This document shows positions 7,457 through 15,997 of a stretch of DNA of 64,000 nt, piece by piece; the first letter of the stretch is position 1, and the number at the start of each line of letters is the position of its first letter. Source of the DNA: Phycisphaeraceae bacterium (lineage in GTDB: Bacteria > Planctomycetota > Phycisphaerae > Phycisphaerales > UBA1924); NCBI GenBank assembly GCA_020639195.1, contig JACKHB010000005.1, positions 62,001-126,000 on the forward strand. The letters are read 5' to 3'. The notes below the pieces were generated by a model. The model was not told the DNA's origin. It made no database searches and was given only the letters and a program-made list of their open reading frames with translations. A program made the position numbers and the translations under genes.

Positions 7457-8227
7457 ATGCCCATCGAGTCCGCCATCCCCCTCGCCAACACCGACCGCGC
7501 CATCCTCCGCGCCTTGTTCACTCGCGTGCCGGGCCCGGCGAGCGCAGCGATTCGGCCGCGCTCCGATCCGATCGACCATCTTGCCCCAGCATCCGAGCCG
7601 GTCGCTTGTCCGTCGCTGCTCGAAGCCCTCACGGCCGCGGGCCTTGACGAACTCGACCTCCCGCTCTGGTTTGCTCAGCCCCACATCCAGGACTACATCA
7701 ACGCCCGCTGCGCCCTCGACGACTTCCTCGACTTGGAAGAGGCCCGCGCCGCCAGACGCGAGGGCGTCGAACTCCTTCGAACCCTCGCCCGAACGACGCG
7801 GGACCCCGTCCAGCAACGCCTCTCCTCCACCGCCCTCCTCCGGGGGAGCCCGGCGCACCAAGCTGGGCCGCGCACTCCTGCCTCCGCTCCCCGCTTCCGT
7901 TCCCCGCGAAAGGAGCCGATCGACAAGTCCGCGCAGAGGGCTGCCTCTCCTGCGCGCTCTCAACTCCCACCCTCTGCCCGCGAGAGCGTCGCGCCCAGCG
8001 CGACCAGGTGCACAGCGTCCTCCGCGCCCAAGGCCGACCGCGCCCGAGCCGCGCAACCACCCATCACCGCTGATCGCCCGGCCCGCTCCGCCCCGTCTCC
8101 CCCTCAGTCAATCACTCGCTCAGTCGCTGCTTCCCTCCCCCCGCTCGACCGCTCAGCCCCCGTCACCCGCCTCCTCAACGTGGCCGGTACCACCAGCCCG
8201 CGCCCGATCCCCCTCGACACGAGTTGA
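7457..8227 (+). CDS. Repeated-family protein with helical N-terminal domain, copy 1
   Basis: 256 residues. The first 130 residues are conserved with 33194-33973 (for example 'DLPLWFAQPHIQDYI' and 'ARAARREGVELLRTLAR') and more weakly with 63103-63810. The pattern of short helices resembles small DNA-binding or phage terminase-small-subunit-like proteins, but this is a guess. The remaining half is low-complexity Pro/Ser/Arg/Ala and diverges quickly. Translation starts two bases after a small upstream frame. No export signal is present. The function is unknown. Confidence 0.6.
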   Translation: MPIESAIPLANTDRAILRALFTRVPGPASAAIRPRSDPIDHLAPASEPVACPSLLEALTAAGLDELDLPLWFAQPHIQDYINARCALDDFLDLEEARAARREGVELLRTLARTTRDPVQQRLSSTALLRGSPAHQAGPRTPASAPRFRSPRKEPIDKSAQRAASPARSQLPPSARESVAPSATRCTASSAPKADRARAAQPPITADRPARSAPSPPQSITRSVAASLPPLDRSAPVTRLLNVAGTTSPRPIPLDTS

Positions 8228-8562
8228 TCGACCGAGTGCCGACGAGGATGGCCTCCATCGAGTCTTCTGGTGCTCGAAGGCTCCAAAGCACACGAAACAC
8301 CACCACCTGCCGCGCCCTGGCGATCAAGTCCAAGGCGTTGCGATCGTCATATGGACACTCTTCGCGAACCATGATGAGGTCTTCATCGAGGGTCTTGGTG
8401 CCCTTCGCATCGATCTCAACCGGCGCGAGCGGCCCGCTGCGAAGCGCAAGCTCGAGCGAGACCCGGGGCTCTCCGACTCAGCATCCCAACGCTCCTGGCG
8501 GCCTCGATCACGTCGTCATGAGAGACGAGCCACGGACCGCACACAGACGCGAACGTCGCAGC
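8175..8562 (-). pseudogene. Possible decayed small gene in a 335-base gap
   Basis: The space 8228-8562 has no clear gene. On the minus strand an open stretch from about 8476 to 8175 reads like protein ('APVEIDAKGTKTLDEDLIM', then 'CPYDDRNALDLIARARQ'), but the only ATG is in the middle (8372) and a stop precedes the start of the protein-like part. It may be a remnant of a lost gene. No family was recognised. Confidence 0.25.
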
Positions 8563-9753
8563 TCACACCTCGACAACCATCGCCACCGCGTTCCCGCCGC
8601 CCAGGCACAGCGCCGCGACGCCGCGCTTGCCGCCGGTCCGCTGCAACTGGTGCAGCAGGGTGGTCAGCACGCGGGCGCCACTCGCCCCGATCGGGTGACC
8701 CAGCGCGATCCCGCCGCCGCACACATTCAGGCGCGACTCGTCGATCTTGAGTTCCTTGGTGTTGCACAGCACCTGGGCCGCAAACGCCTCGTTGATCTCG
8801 AACAGGTCGATGTCCTTGGCCGCCAGCCCCGCCTTCTTCAGCACCCCCGCGATGCCCCCGATCGGCGCCGCGAAGATGTCCTTGGGGTCCACGCCGTGGG
8901 TGTGGTACGCCACGATCCGCGCCATCGGCTTGAGGCCCGCCTGCTCGGCCCTTGATGCGGACATCACGCAGATCGCCGCGGCCCCGTCGGAGATCTGGCT
9001 GGCGTTGCCCGCCGTGATGAACTCGTGCCCGGGCACGGTCCTGAGCTTGCCCAGTCCATCGGCGGTGGACTCGGCGCGGATGCCCTCGTCGGCGGAGACT
9101 CCCCCCTCGGGGCCGGGGTTCTTGCGGTTGCCGACCTGTTCGCCGGTGAGCGCGGCGATCTCGCTCTTGAACCAGCCGTTCTTGGTCGCCGCCGCGGCCC
9201 GCTGGTGCGACTGCGCGCTGAAGCGGTCCTGCTCGGCGCGGGAGATGTCGTACTTCTTGGCGATGTGGTCGGCGGCGTTGGTCATGCCCCAGCACTCGAA
9301 GGCGCAGAAAAGGCCGTCGTGCTGCATGTGGTCCTCGAACTTCACTTCGCCGAACTTCACACCGTTGCGGAGAGGCGCGTAGTGGGGGGCGGCGGACATG
9401 TTCTCGAATCCGCCGGCGATGACGCACTGGGCGTCGCCGGCCTTGATGGACTGTGCGGCCATCATCACGGCTTCGAGGCCGCTGCCGCAGACCTTGTTGA
9501 TGGTCTTGGCGCTGAGCGTGGTCGGCAGGCCCGCCTTGAGCCCCGCCTGTCGCGCAGGATTCTGGCCAAGGCCCGCTTGGAGGACGCAGCCCATGACACA
9601 CTCATCGACCTGGTCCTTGATCTGGGGCATGGGGTCGAGCAGGGCGCGGATGGCGTGGGCCCCAAGCATGGGGGAAGGCACACCGGCCAGACCGCCCATG
9701 AAACGGCCGATGGGGGTGCGCTTGGCGGCGACGATCACGGGGGTGGTGGACAT
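8563..9753 (-). CDS. Acetyl-CoA C-acetyltransferase (thiolase)
   Basis: 396 residues, the usual length, behind AGGAG. It condenses two acetyl-CoA to acetoacetyl-CoA or runs the reverse reaction in fatty-acid breakdown. The nucleophile Cys89 is in 'NKVCGSGLEAV', His353 in 'GGGIALGHPIGASG', and the second Cys383 in 'ALCLGGGNA'. The 'NEAFAAQ' motif is also present. All are diagnostic of the family. It stands alone and is divergent from the CPBP gene. Biosynthetic and degradative thiolases cannot be separated by sequence alone. Confidence 0.93.
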   Translation of the reverse strand: MSTTPVIVAAKRTPIGRFMGGLAGVPSPMLGAHAIRALLDPMPQIKDQVDECVMGCVLQAGLGQNPARQAGLKAGLPTTLSAKTINKVCGSGLEAVMMAAQSIKAGDAQCVIAGGFENMSAAPHYAPLRNGVKFGEVKFEDHMQHDGLFCAFECWGMTNAADHIAKKYDISRAEQDRFSAQSHQRAAAATKNGWFKSEIAALTGEQVGNRKNPGPEGGVSADEGIRAESTADGLGKLRTVPGHEFITAGNASQISDGAAAICVMSASRAEQAGLKPMARIVAYHTHGVDPKDIFAAPIGGIAGVLKKAGLAAKDIDLFEINEAFAAQVLCNTKELKIDESRLNVCGGGIALGHPIGASGARVLTTLLHQLQRTGGKRGVAALCLGGGNAVAMVVEV

Positions 9754-9849
9754 CTCGATCTCCTGTACGAGTCGGGCCGGCGCGAAACCAAGGCCGGGCG
9801 AGGCCGAATTCTAGGATGATCCGGGTCTGATTCCGGGCATCGGAGATGC

Positions 9850-10566
9850 GTGCTGCGCCAGAGCGAGGACAGGGCCGTGGAAGGGTCGATCGAGCGCGCC
9901 GCGGCACGATCCCGCTCGCGGGTCCGTGCCGCCCTCGTCGTCGAGTTCATCGCGCTGTTCATCGGCGTGCCCATCTGGCTCTGGTTTGAGCGGGCGTACG
10001 CGTCGAGGCTCGTCTTCCCGTTGATCTTTGCCGGGCTTGCGGTGTGCCTGATCCTGCTGCTGCGTGATCGTCGGTTCGAGCGGCGCAAGCTGTGGATCGC
10101 CGATGGGCTGTGGCGCGACCTGCTGTATGTCGCGGTCGCGTTCGTGCCGCTGGCGATCCTGGCGGGGATGGCGTTCTACCTGATCGAGCCGCAGCGATGG
10201 CTGGCCCTGCCGCGGAGCGACTCGAAACTGTGGGCGACGATCATGGTGGTCTACCCCATCGCGAGCGTGTATCCGCAGGAGGTCATCTTCAGAGCCTTCA
10301 TCTTCCATCGGTACGAAGCGGTCTTCGGGCGAGGGTGGGGCATGATCGCGGCGAGCGCGATCGCGTTCGGCATGGCCCACCTGTTCTTCGACAACGTGTA
10401 CGCCGTGCCGCTGACGATGGCGGTGGGAGTCTTGTTCGCGTGGACGTATCAGCGGACGCGCTCGACGCTGATGAGTTCGATCGAACACGCGTTGTGGGGC
10501 GACTTCGCGTTCACCATCGGGCTCGGGTGGTACTTCTACGGCGGGTCGGTGGGTGCGGCGGGATAA
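9850..10566 (+). CDS. CPBP-family intramembrane metalloprotease
   Basis: 238 residues with about six membrane helices. The family motif is seen as 'YPQEVIFRAFIFHRY', where the usual EExxxR is QExxxR, then 'FGMAHLFFDNV' and 'STLMSSIEHALWGD'. The last two supply the His ligands. CPBP (Abi/Rce1-like) proteins cleave within or near the membrane. The start is a GTG at 9850; a second in-frame GTG at 9877 is equally possible. Substrate unknown. Confidence 0.82.
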   Translation: MLRQSEDRAVEGSIERAAARSRSRVRAALVVEFIALFIGVPIWLWFERAYASRLVFPLIFAGLAVCLILLLRDRRFERRKLWIADGLWRDLLYVAVAFVPLAILAGMAFYLIEPQRWLALPRSDSKLWATIMVVYPIASVYPQEVIFRAFIFHRYEAVFGRGWGMIAASAIAFGMAHLFFDNVYAVPLTMAVGVLFAWTYQRTRSTLMSSIEHALWGDFAFTIGLGWYFYGGSVGAAG

Positions 10567-10681
10567 CTGGTGTGAACACCGCCACGATCATGGCCCGAGC
10601 AGGTTCCCCGGGGCCGCCGCAAAGCCACGAACGCGCAGTCGGCATAGAACGAATTGATTCACGACGTTGTGCGGAGGGGTG

Positions 10682-11377
10682 ATGGAACCAGTGGCGCTAA
10701 TCACCGGGTCGGGTTCGGGCATCGGCGAGGCCACGGCGCGAGAACTGTCGGCGCGTGGATGGCGACTCGTGCTGTGCGGCCGGCGCGAGGGGCCGCTGCG
10801 CGAGGTCGCGCGCGGGCTCGGCGGTCCATCGGCGATCGTACGAGGCGATGTCGGCGTCGAGAGCGAGGCCCACGCCATGGTGGACGGCGCGGTGGCGCGA
10901 TTCGGAAGACTCGATGCGCTGGTGAACAACGCCGGCGCCGCGCCGATGCGCGAGATCGAGGCGACCGACGGCGATGTGCTGCGTGAGACGTTCGCCGTCA
11001 ATGCCCTGGGGCCGGGGTACCTGATCGCCCGGGCGTGGCCGGTGTTCGTGCGTCAGCGGGGGGGGTGCGTCGTGAACGTGTCCTCCATGGCATCGATCGA
11101 TCCGTTCGCGGGGTTCTTCGCATATGCCTCGAGCAAGGCGAGCGTGAACCTGATGGCCAAGAGCTGCGCCATGGAGGGTGGGGCGCACGGGGTCCGGGCG
11201 TTCGCGGTGGCGCCAGGGGCCGTGGAGACACCCATGCTCCGATCGCTCTTTGATGAGCGGGCAATTCCCGGCTCGAGATGCCTGAGCCCAGCCTCGGTTG
11301 CCTCTGTCATCGTGTCGTGCATCATCGGCGAGCGCGATTCGGAAAACGGGGCGGTCATCCCGCTGCCGAGCCCCTGA
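10682..11377 (+). CDS. Short-chain dehydrogenase/reductase
   Basis: 231 residues, started at the ATG preceded by GGAGG. The Rossmann motif 'TGSGSGIGEA' is at the N-terminus, then 'NNAG', the catalytic Ser in 'VNVSSMAS' and 'YASSKAS' (Tyr-x-x-x-Lys). The catalytic set is therefore complete and it should be an NAD(P)-dependent oxidoreductase. The C-terminus is shorter than usual. Substrate unknown. It follows the CPBP gene by 115 bases. Confidence 0.85.
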   Translation: MEPVALITGSGSGIGEATARELSARGWRLVLCGRREGPLREVARGLGGPSAIVRGDVGVESEAHAMVDGAVARFGRLDALVNNAGAAPMREIEATDGDVLRETFAVNALGPGYLIARAWPVFVRQRGGCVVNVSSMASIDPFAGFFAYASSKASVNLMAKSCAMEGGAHGVRAFAVAPGAVETPMLRSLFDERAIPGSRCLSPASVASVIVSCIIGERDSENGAVIPLPSP

Positions 11378-11642
11378 CTGGGTGAGCAGGATGGCGCGCG
11401 AGAGGCCCGGCGTGCGCACATGTTGCGCGTGGCTCGTGGGCGGTGGCCACACGCGGCCCAGCGAGCCCTCGCAGAATGCGATTCCGTCACGATCCTTCGA
11501 GTGGGCCCAAAGTGGTCCGTTGCGCCGTCCGACAAACTCATCCGACGTCCGACGCGCACGTTCCACTCGTTTCGGCGATTCGCCGGCCGGGAGGAAGCGT
11601 CGGGAAACGTAGAGACCCGATGGCACTTTGCGAGGATCGACG

Positions 11643-14630
11643 ATGAGCACCGTCCAGAAGATCACGGCGCGGACGAGCACACGGAACGGGCGATTCGCGG
11701 CGTTTCTGGCGCTTGCCGCCGGCAGTGCGACCGCTCTGGCGCAGACCGACTTCGGTGACATCCCGGGGCTGGCGCCCATCGGGGACGTCGCGCCGGACGC
11801 CCAGCCGAACGACGACAGCGCGGTTGCCGTCAACGATCACGAGCTGATCGAGCTGCACTTCCGCGACGAGGACCTCGCCACCGCGCTGCAGATCCTGTCC
11901 ATCCAGGCCCAGCGCAGCGTCGTGACGACCCAGAGCGTGTCCGGCTCGGTGACGGCCAACCTGTTCGGGGTTGGCTTCTACGAGGCGCTCGATGCGATCC
12001 TCCTGTACAACGGCTACGGCTACATCGAGGAGAACGGCACGATCTACGTCATGCCGCGAGAGCAGATCGAGAACATCATCGCGACGCAGCGCCAGCGCGA
12101 GTACTCGGTGATCTCGCTGAACTATCTCACGGCGGTCGACGCGGCGCAGTTCGTTCAGCCGCTGCTGAGCCCCGAGGGCGCGATCGTGACCAACGGCGCG
12201 ACCCCGGACTTCTCGCTGCAGGACTCGGCGCCCTCAAACAAGGACGACTACGCCGGCTCGGGCGTGCTGGTGGTGTTCGATTACCCCGAGACGCTCAACC
12301 AGGTGCGCTCGCTGGTGTCGGAGCTGGACACCAAGCCCGTCAGCGTGCTCGTGCAGGCCACGGTGCTGCAGAATTCGCTCTCGGAGGGCAACGCCTGGGG
12401 CGTTGATTTCTCGATCATCGACGACATGGACTTCGCCGACTTCGTCGACGTGGGCGGCCCGCTCAACGTCGTCAACGGCATGATCGCGGGGTCGTCCAAG
12501 GGCGGCGGCGGCGGAGAGGGCGAGACGGTCGCGGCCACGATGCTGCCGACCGACGGCACCGGCTCGGCCTACCAGTCCACCGTCGGCCGCACGGGCGGTC
12601 CCGGCGGCTTCAAGTTCGGTGTGGTCAAGGACGACATCGCGGTCTTCCTGCGACTGCTCGACGAGGTGGGCGACACGACCATCATCAGCAATCCCAAGAT
12701 CCTGACGCTCAACCGTCAGGCGGCGAGCGTGCAGGTCGGCCGTCGCGTCGGCTACCTCAGCACGACCACGACCGACACGTCCACGCAGCAGACGGTCGAG
12801 TTCCTCGACACCGGCACGCAGCTGTACGTCCGGCCCTTCGTCACCAACAACGGCTACATCCGGATGGAGCTGCGTCCCGAGATCAGCCAGCCCATCATCC
12901 GGACCGTCAGCAGCAGCGACGGCTCCACCGCGACCATCCCCGACGAGGACACCAGCACGCTCTCGGCCAACGTGATCGTCCGCGACGGCGACACCATCGT
13001 GCTCGGCGGCCTGTTCACCGAGCGCACGGTCTCCAGCCGTCGCCAGGTGCCCGGCTTCGGTGACCTGCCGTGGATCGGGTACGCCTTCCGCGGCATGGAA
13101 GACACCACCGACCGCGCCGAGATCGTCTTCCTGGTGACTCCCGAGACGATCGGTGACGACGACATGGCCGACCAGGGCGCCGCGGGCGAGCAGCTCGTGG
13201 TCGATTCGCGGGCCGGCGCACGCGAGGGCCTGCTGATCTGGAGCCGCGAGCGCCGCACATCGCAGATGCTCGTCCGAGCCCAGCGCATGGCCGCCCAGGG
13301 CGACACCGACGGCGCGCTGGCGCAGATCCGTCGCTCGCTGGCCCTCTCGCACAACCAGCCCGAGGCGATCGCCCTGCGCGAGAGCCTGCTTTCCAAGCCC
13401 ACGATCTGGCCGACGAGTTCTGGTCTGGAGCGGATCATCAACCATGAGACGGAAGAGCGGATGGAGATGTTCCGCCAGAGCGTGACGCTCATGCAGGAGC
13501 AGAACGCCGCACAGGATGCCACGCAGCCCGCCTCGGATGAGACGACGCCGACCGCCACGACGAGCGGCACCGCCGCCCAGGTCGGCCGGTCCGACGGGTC
13601 AGATTCCGCTCAGAACAACGTGGCGCAGTCGCAGTCGATCGACGACCAGGGCGAGTTCTCCGCCGTCGAGGACGCGGACGAGGCCTTCGGCGCGGACGAG
13701 GTCGATGCCTACGGCTGGGATGGTCTGGACCAGAGCCCGGCCGACGGCCAGGGCGACTGGGAGCAGTGGCAGTTCCCCTCGAACGACGAGGATCAGAACC
13801 GCACCGATGATCTCTACGAGTGGGGCATCGACGACGCGGACTCGAACCCCGGCGACGCGGCCACTTCCGAACTCTCTTCGGACTCCAGCGCGGATCGCGA
13901 CATGGGCTTCTGGGGATGGAGCTCCTCGAACGCCAACGCCGAGGTTGCCTCCGACAACCGGCCGGACACCCAGGTCGCCAACACCGCCGATGACACGCTC
14001 GGTCGCTTCGTGTCCACGCAGGATCAGCTCCAGAGCCTCGTCGAGGAGGTGCAGTATCAGATCGATCTGTACCACCAGAACACGGGCTCGTACCCGTCGC
14101 TGACGCAGTTGCAGAGCCGTCCGGCCAACTCCTCGTTCGGCTCGAGCTTCGGTGTGCTGGTCGATGCCGGCTACCTGTTCCAGGCCCCGACCAACCCCTT
14201 CCTCTCGGGGTCGCAGGCCAGCGCGGTCGGAACCGCGGGTCAGGCCTGTGCGTTCGAGTACGACCCGAGCACGGGCGAGATCCGCGGCTCGGTCCCGGTC
14301 AACACCATCAACCAGACCGTCGCCTCCACGCAGACCACGCTCCAGAACCAGATCGAGCTCTTCCGCGCCCGCACCGGCGCCTATCCGACTCTCAGCCAAC
14401 TGCAGGCAGCGCCGTCCAACGCCAGCAACGGCTCGACCTTCGGTGTCCTGATCAACGGGTCCTACCTCCAGTCGTCGCCAGTCAATCCCTACTTCGTGGG
14501 GACACACGCCTCCCGTGTGGGCGAGTTCGGCTCGGGCGCGGCCTGGGAATACAACCAGGCATCGGGCGCGATCCACGCCACGCTGCCCTCGTTCGCGCAG
14601 GTTCAGGACGACTCGCAGTTCGACGACTGA
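11643..14630 (+). CDS. Secretin (type II secretion/type IV pilus) with two C-terminal pseudopilin-like domains
   Basis: 995 residues from the ATG at 11643. A signal peptide ends near 'ALAQ'. A STN/N0-like domain (from about residue 66) is followed by N-type domains and the secretin beta-domain, with 'VLGGLFTERTVSSRRQVPGF' near 453 and 'IVFLVTPETIG' near 500. Then come a short helical repeat, a long acidic linker (about 610-790), and two tandem pseudopilin globular domains: about 791-886 ('YQIDLYHQNTGSYPSLTQL') and 895-980 ('QNQIELFRARTGAYPTLSQL'). The second is very close to GspG at 2338-2751. It forms the outer-membrane channel. Known secretins end soon after the beta-domain, so this tail is extraordinary. 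Confidence 0.9.
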   Translation: MSTVQKITARTSTRNGRFAAFLALAAGSATALAQTDFGDIPGLAPIGDVAPDAQPNDDSAVAVNDHELIELHFRDEDLATALQILSIQAQRSVVTTQSVSGSVTANLFGVGFYEALDAILLYNGYGYIEENGTIYVMPREQIENIIATQRQREYSVISLNYLTAVDAAQFVQPLLSPEGAIVTNGATPDFSLQDSAPSNKDDYAGSGVLVVFDYPETLNQVRSLVSELDTKPVSVLVQATVLQNSLSEGNAWGVDFSIIDDMDFADFVDVGGPLNVVNGMIAGSSKGGGGGEGETVAATMLPTDGTGSAYQSTVGRTGGPGGFKFGVVKDDIAVFLRLLDEVGDTTIISNPKILTLNRQAASVQVGRRVGYLSTTTTDTSTQQTVEFLDTGTQLYVRPFVTNNGYIRMELRPEISQPIIRTVSSSDGSTATIPDEDTSTLSANVIVRDGDTIVLGGLFTERTVSSRRQVPGFGDLPWIGYAFRGMEDTTDRAEIVFLVTPETIGDDDMADQGAAGEQLVVDSRAGAREGLLIWSRERRTSQMLVRAQRMAAQGDTDGALAQIRRSLALSHNQPEAIALRESLLSKPTIWPTSSGLERIINHETEERMEMFRQSVTLMQEQNAAQDATQPASDETTPTATTSGTAAQVGRSDGSDSAQNNVAQSQSIDDQGEFSAVEDADEAFGADEVDAYGWDGLDQSPADGQGDWEQWQFPSNDEDQNRTDDLYEWGIDDADSNPGDAATSELSSDSSADRDMGFWGWSSSNANAEVASDNRPDTQVANTADDTLGRFVSTQDQLQSLVEEVQYQIDLYHQNTGSYPSLTQLQSRPANSSFGSSFGVLVDAGYLFQAPTNPFLSGSQASAVGTAGQACAFEYDPSTGEIRGSVPVNTINQTVASTQTTLQNQIELFRARTGAYPTLSQLQAAPSNASNGSTFGVLINGSYLQSSPVNPYFVGTHASRVGEFGSGAAWEYNQASGAIHATLPSFAQVQDDSQFDD

Positions 14631-14659
14631 GTCCGGCCGATCAACTCTCGAAGTTCACG

Positions 14660-14690
14660 ACCGGGCCTTCAGGGGCCCGGTTTTTCTTCC
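14660..14690 (+). terminator. Terminator after the secretin gene
   Basis: ACCGGGCC pairs with GGCCCGGT around a six-base loop, followed by TTTTCTTCC. It lies 30 bases after the secretin stop and is the clearest intrinsic terminator in the window. The TPR lipoprotein gene that follows therefore probably has its own promoter. Confidence 0.88.
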
Positions 14691-14758
14691 GATAAGGACG
14701 AGGGTCGCCGGCACGGTCGGCACAACCGTCACACGCCTCACGCTCCGAGGAGATCAGC

Positions 14759-15994
14759 ATGTTCCGCACCCGCCTCGTTCCCATCGTCCTCTCGGCCTGC
14801 GGCGCCGCGTTCGCCCTCACGGGTTGCACGGGGCACGGAACGTACACCGGCGAGGGCAAGAACCTGGCCCAACAGCGCTCGCTCGAGCTCACCAGCGGCA
14901 CGAAGTGGAACATGGCGCAGCAGGCGTTCATGGGCGGCAACCTCGACAAGGCCCTGAAGAAGGTCGACGAGTCGCTGTCGATCAACCCGAACGTCGCCAA
15001 GAGCCACCTGCTGCGGGGACGCATTCTCATCGAGAAGAGCGAGCTCGGCAAGGCGATGGAATCCCTCGAAACGGCGTCGACCCTCGACCCCACCATGCAC
15101 GAGGCGTTCTACTACATCGGGATCGTTCAGGAGCGGCTCGATCACCCCGACCGGGCCCTGGAGGCGTACACCAAGGCCGCGGACCTCGACCCCTCCAGCG
15201 GGCAGTACGCCATCGCGGTGGCCGAAGTGATGATCGACCTCAAGCGGGTGGTTGACGCCGAGGCATACCTGCTGTCCAAGCAGGACCTCTACCTCAACGA
15301 CGCGTCGGTGAGGCACACGCTGGGCATGATCGCCATGCTCCAGGGGGATTACGACCGGGCGGTGGACATGTACTCCGAGGCCCGCCTGCTCGGAGCCGAC
15401 GATCCGATGATCGTCGAGGACCTCGCCGATGCGCAGATCCGCTCGCGCCGCTTCGCGGATGCGGAGTACAACCTCGCGCGACTGCTGCGTCAGCCCGGCA
15501 ACGAGTCCCGGCGTGATCTGCTGCACATGCACGCGAGGTGCCTGATCGAGCTCGACCGCCCAGTCGAGGCCCGTGAGGACCTCCTGTCGCTGACCAAGGG
15601 CGACGCCGGGCGCACCGACATCGAAGCGTGGCTCGAACTCGGGCAGGTCGCGTGGACGCTGGGCGATCAGCCCCGCCTGCGGGATGCCGCGGCACGCGTC
15701 GTCGCCCTCGACCCGAACCGCCAGGAGGGATACGTCCTGCGGGCCCTGCAGCGCCGCGACACGGGCGATGCGGCCCGCGCACTGGATGACCTCAACACCG
15801 CCCTGCGCATCACGCCACAGGACGCGATGGTGCTGACGCTCAAGGCGCTGGTGCAGCAGGAACTCGGCCGGCACGACGAGGCGCTCCGCACCCTGCGAGA
15901 TGCGCAGCGCATCGATCCGCAGAACGGCTCGATCGCCGCGCTCATCCGCACCGTCGAGCAGGCCCGCGCCCTGGCGACCGCGGGCGAGGGCTGA
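14759..15994 (+). CDS. TPR-repeat lipoprotein
   Basis: 411 residues. The signal peptide ends in the lipobox Leu-Thr-Gly-Cys23. The remainder is a chain of TPR helices, roughly residues 45-400, for example 'AQQAFMGGNLDKALKKVDES', 'AFYYIGIVQERLDHPDRALE' and 'RALQRRDTGDAARALDDL'. It should be an outer-membrane-anchored scaffold for protein contacts. Its place just after the secretin suggests a pilotin-like or assembly role (as PilF/Tgl do for secretins), which is inference. Confidence 0.85.
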   Translation: MFRTRLVPIVLSACGAAFALTGCTGHGTYTGEGKNLAQQRSLELTSGTKWNMAQQAFMGGNLDKALKKVDESLSINPNVAKSHLLRGRILIEKSELGKAMESLETASTLDPTMHEAFYYIGIVQERLDHPDRALEAYTKAADLDPSSGQYAIAVAEVMIDLKRVVDAEAYLLSKQDLYLNDASVRHTLGMIAMLQGDYDRAVDMYSEARLLGADDPMIVEDLADAQIRSRRFADAEYNLARLLRQPGNESRRDLLHMHARCLIELDRPVEAREDLLSLTKGDAGRTDIEAWLELGQVAWTLGDQPRLRDAAARVVALDPNRQEGYVLRALQRRDTGDAARALDDLNTALRITPQDAMVLTLKALVQQELGRHDEALRTLRDAQRIDPQNGSIAALIRTVEQARALATAGEG

Positions 15995-15997
15995 TCC

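Noticed and set aside
11378..11642. Possible gene between the SDR and the secretin gene
   Set aside because: Several short frames are present, but none has a ribosome binding site or protein-like sequence. The 265 bases are treated as intergenic.
11643..14630. Secretin fused only because of a missing stop between two genes
   Set aside because: The linker, the helical part and both pseudopilin-like domains are in one continuous frame, and neither domain has its own prepilin N-terminus or start signal, so an old gene fusion by error is not needed.
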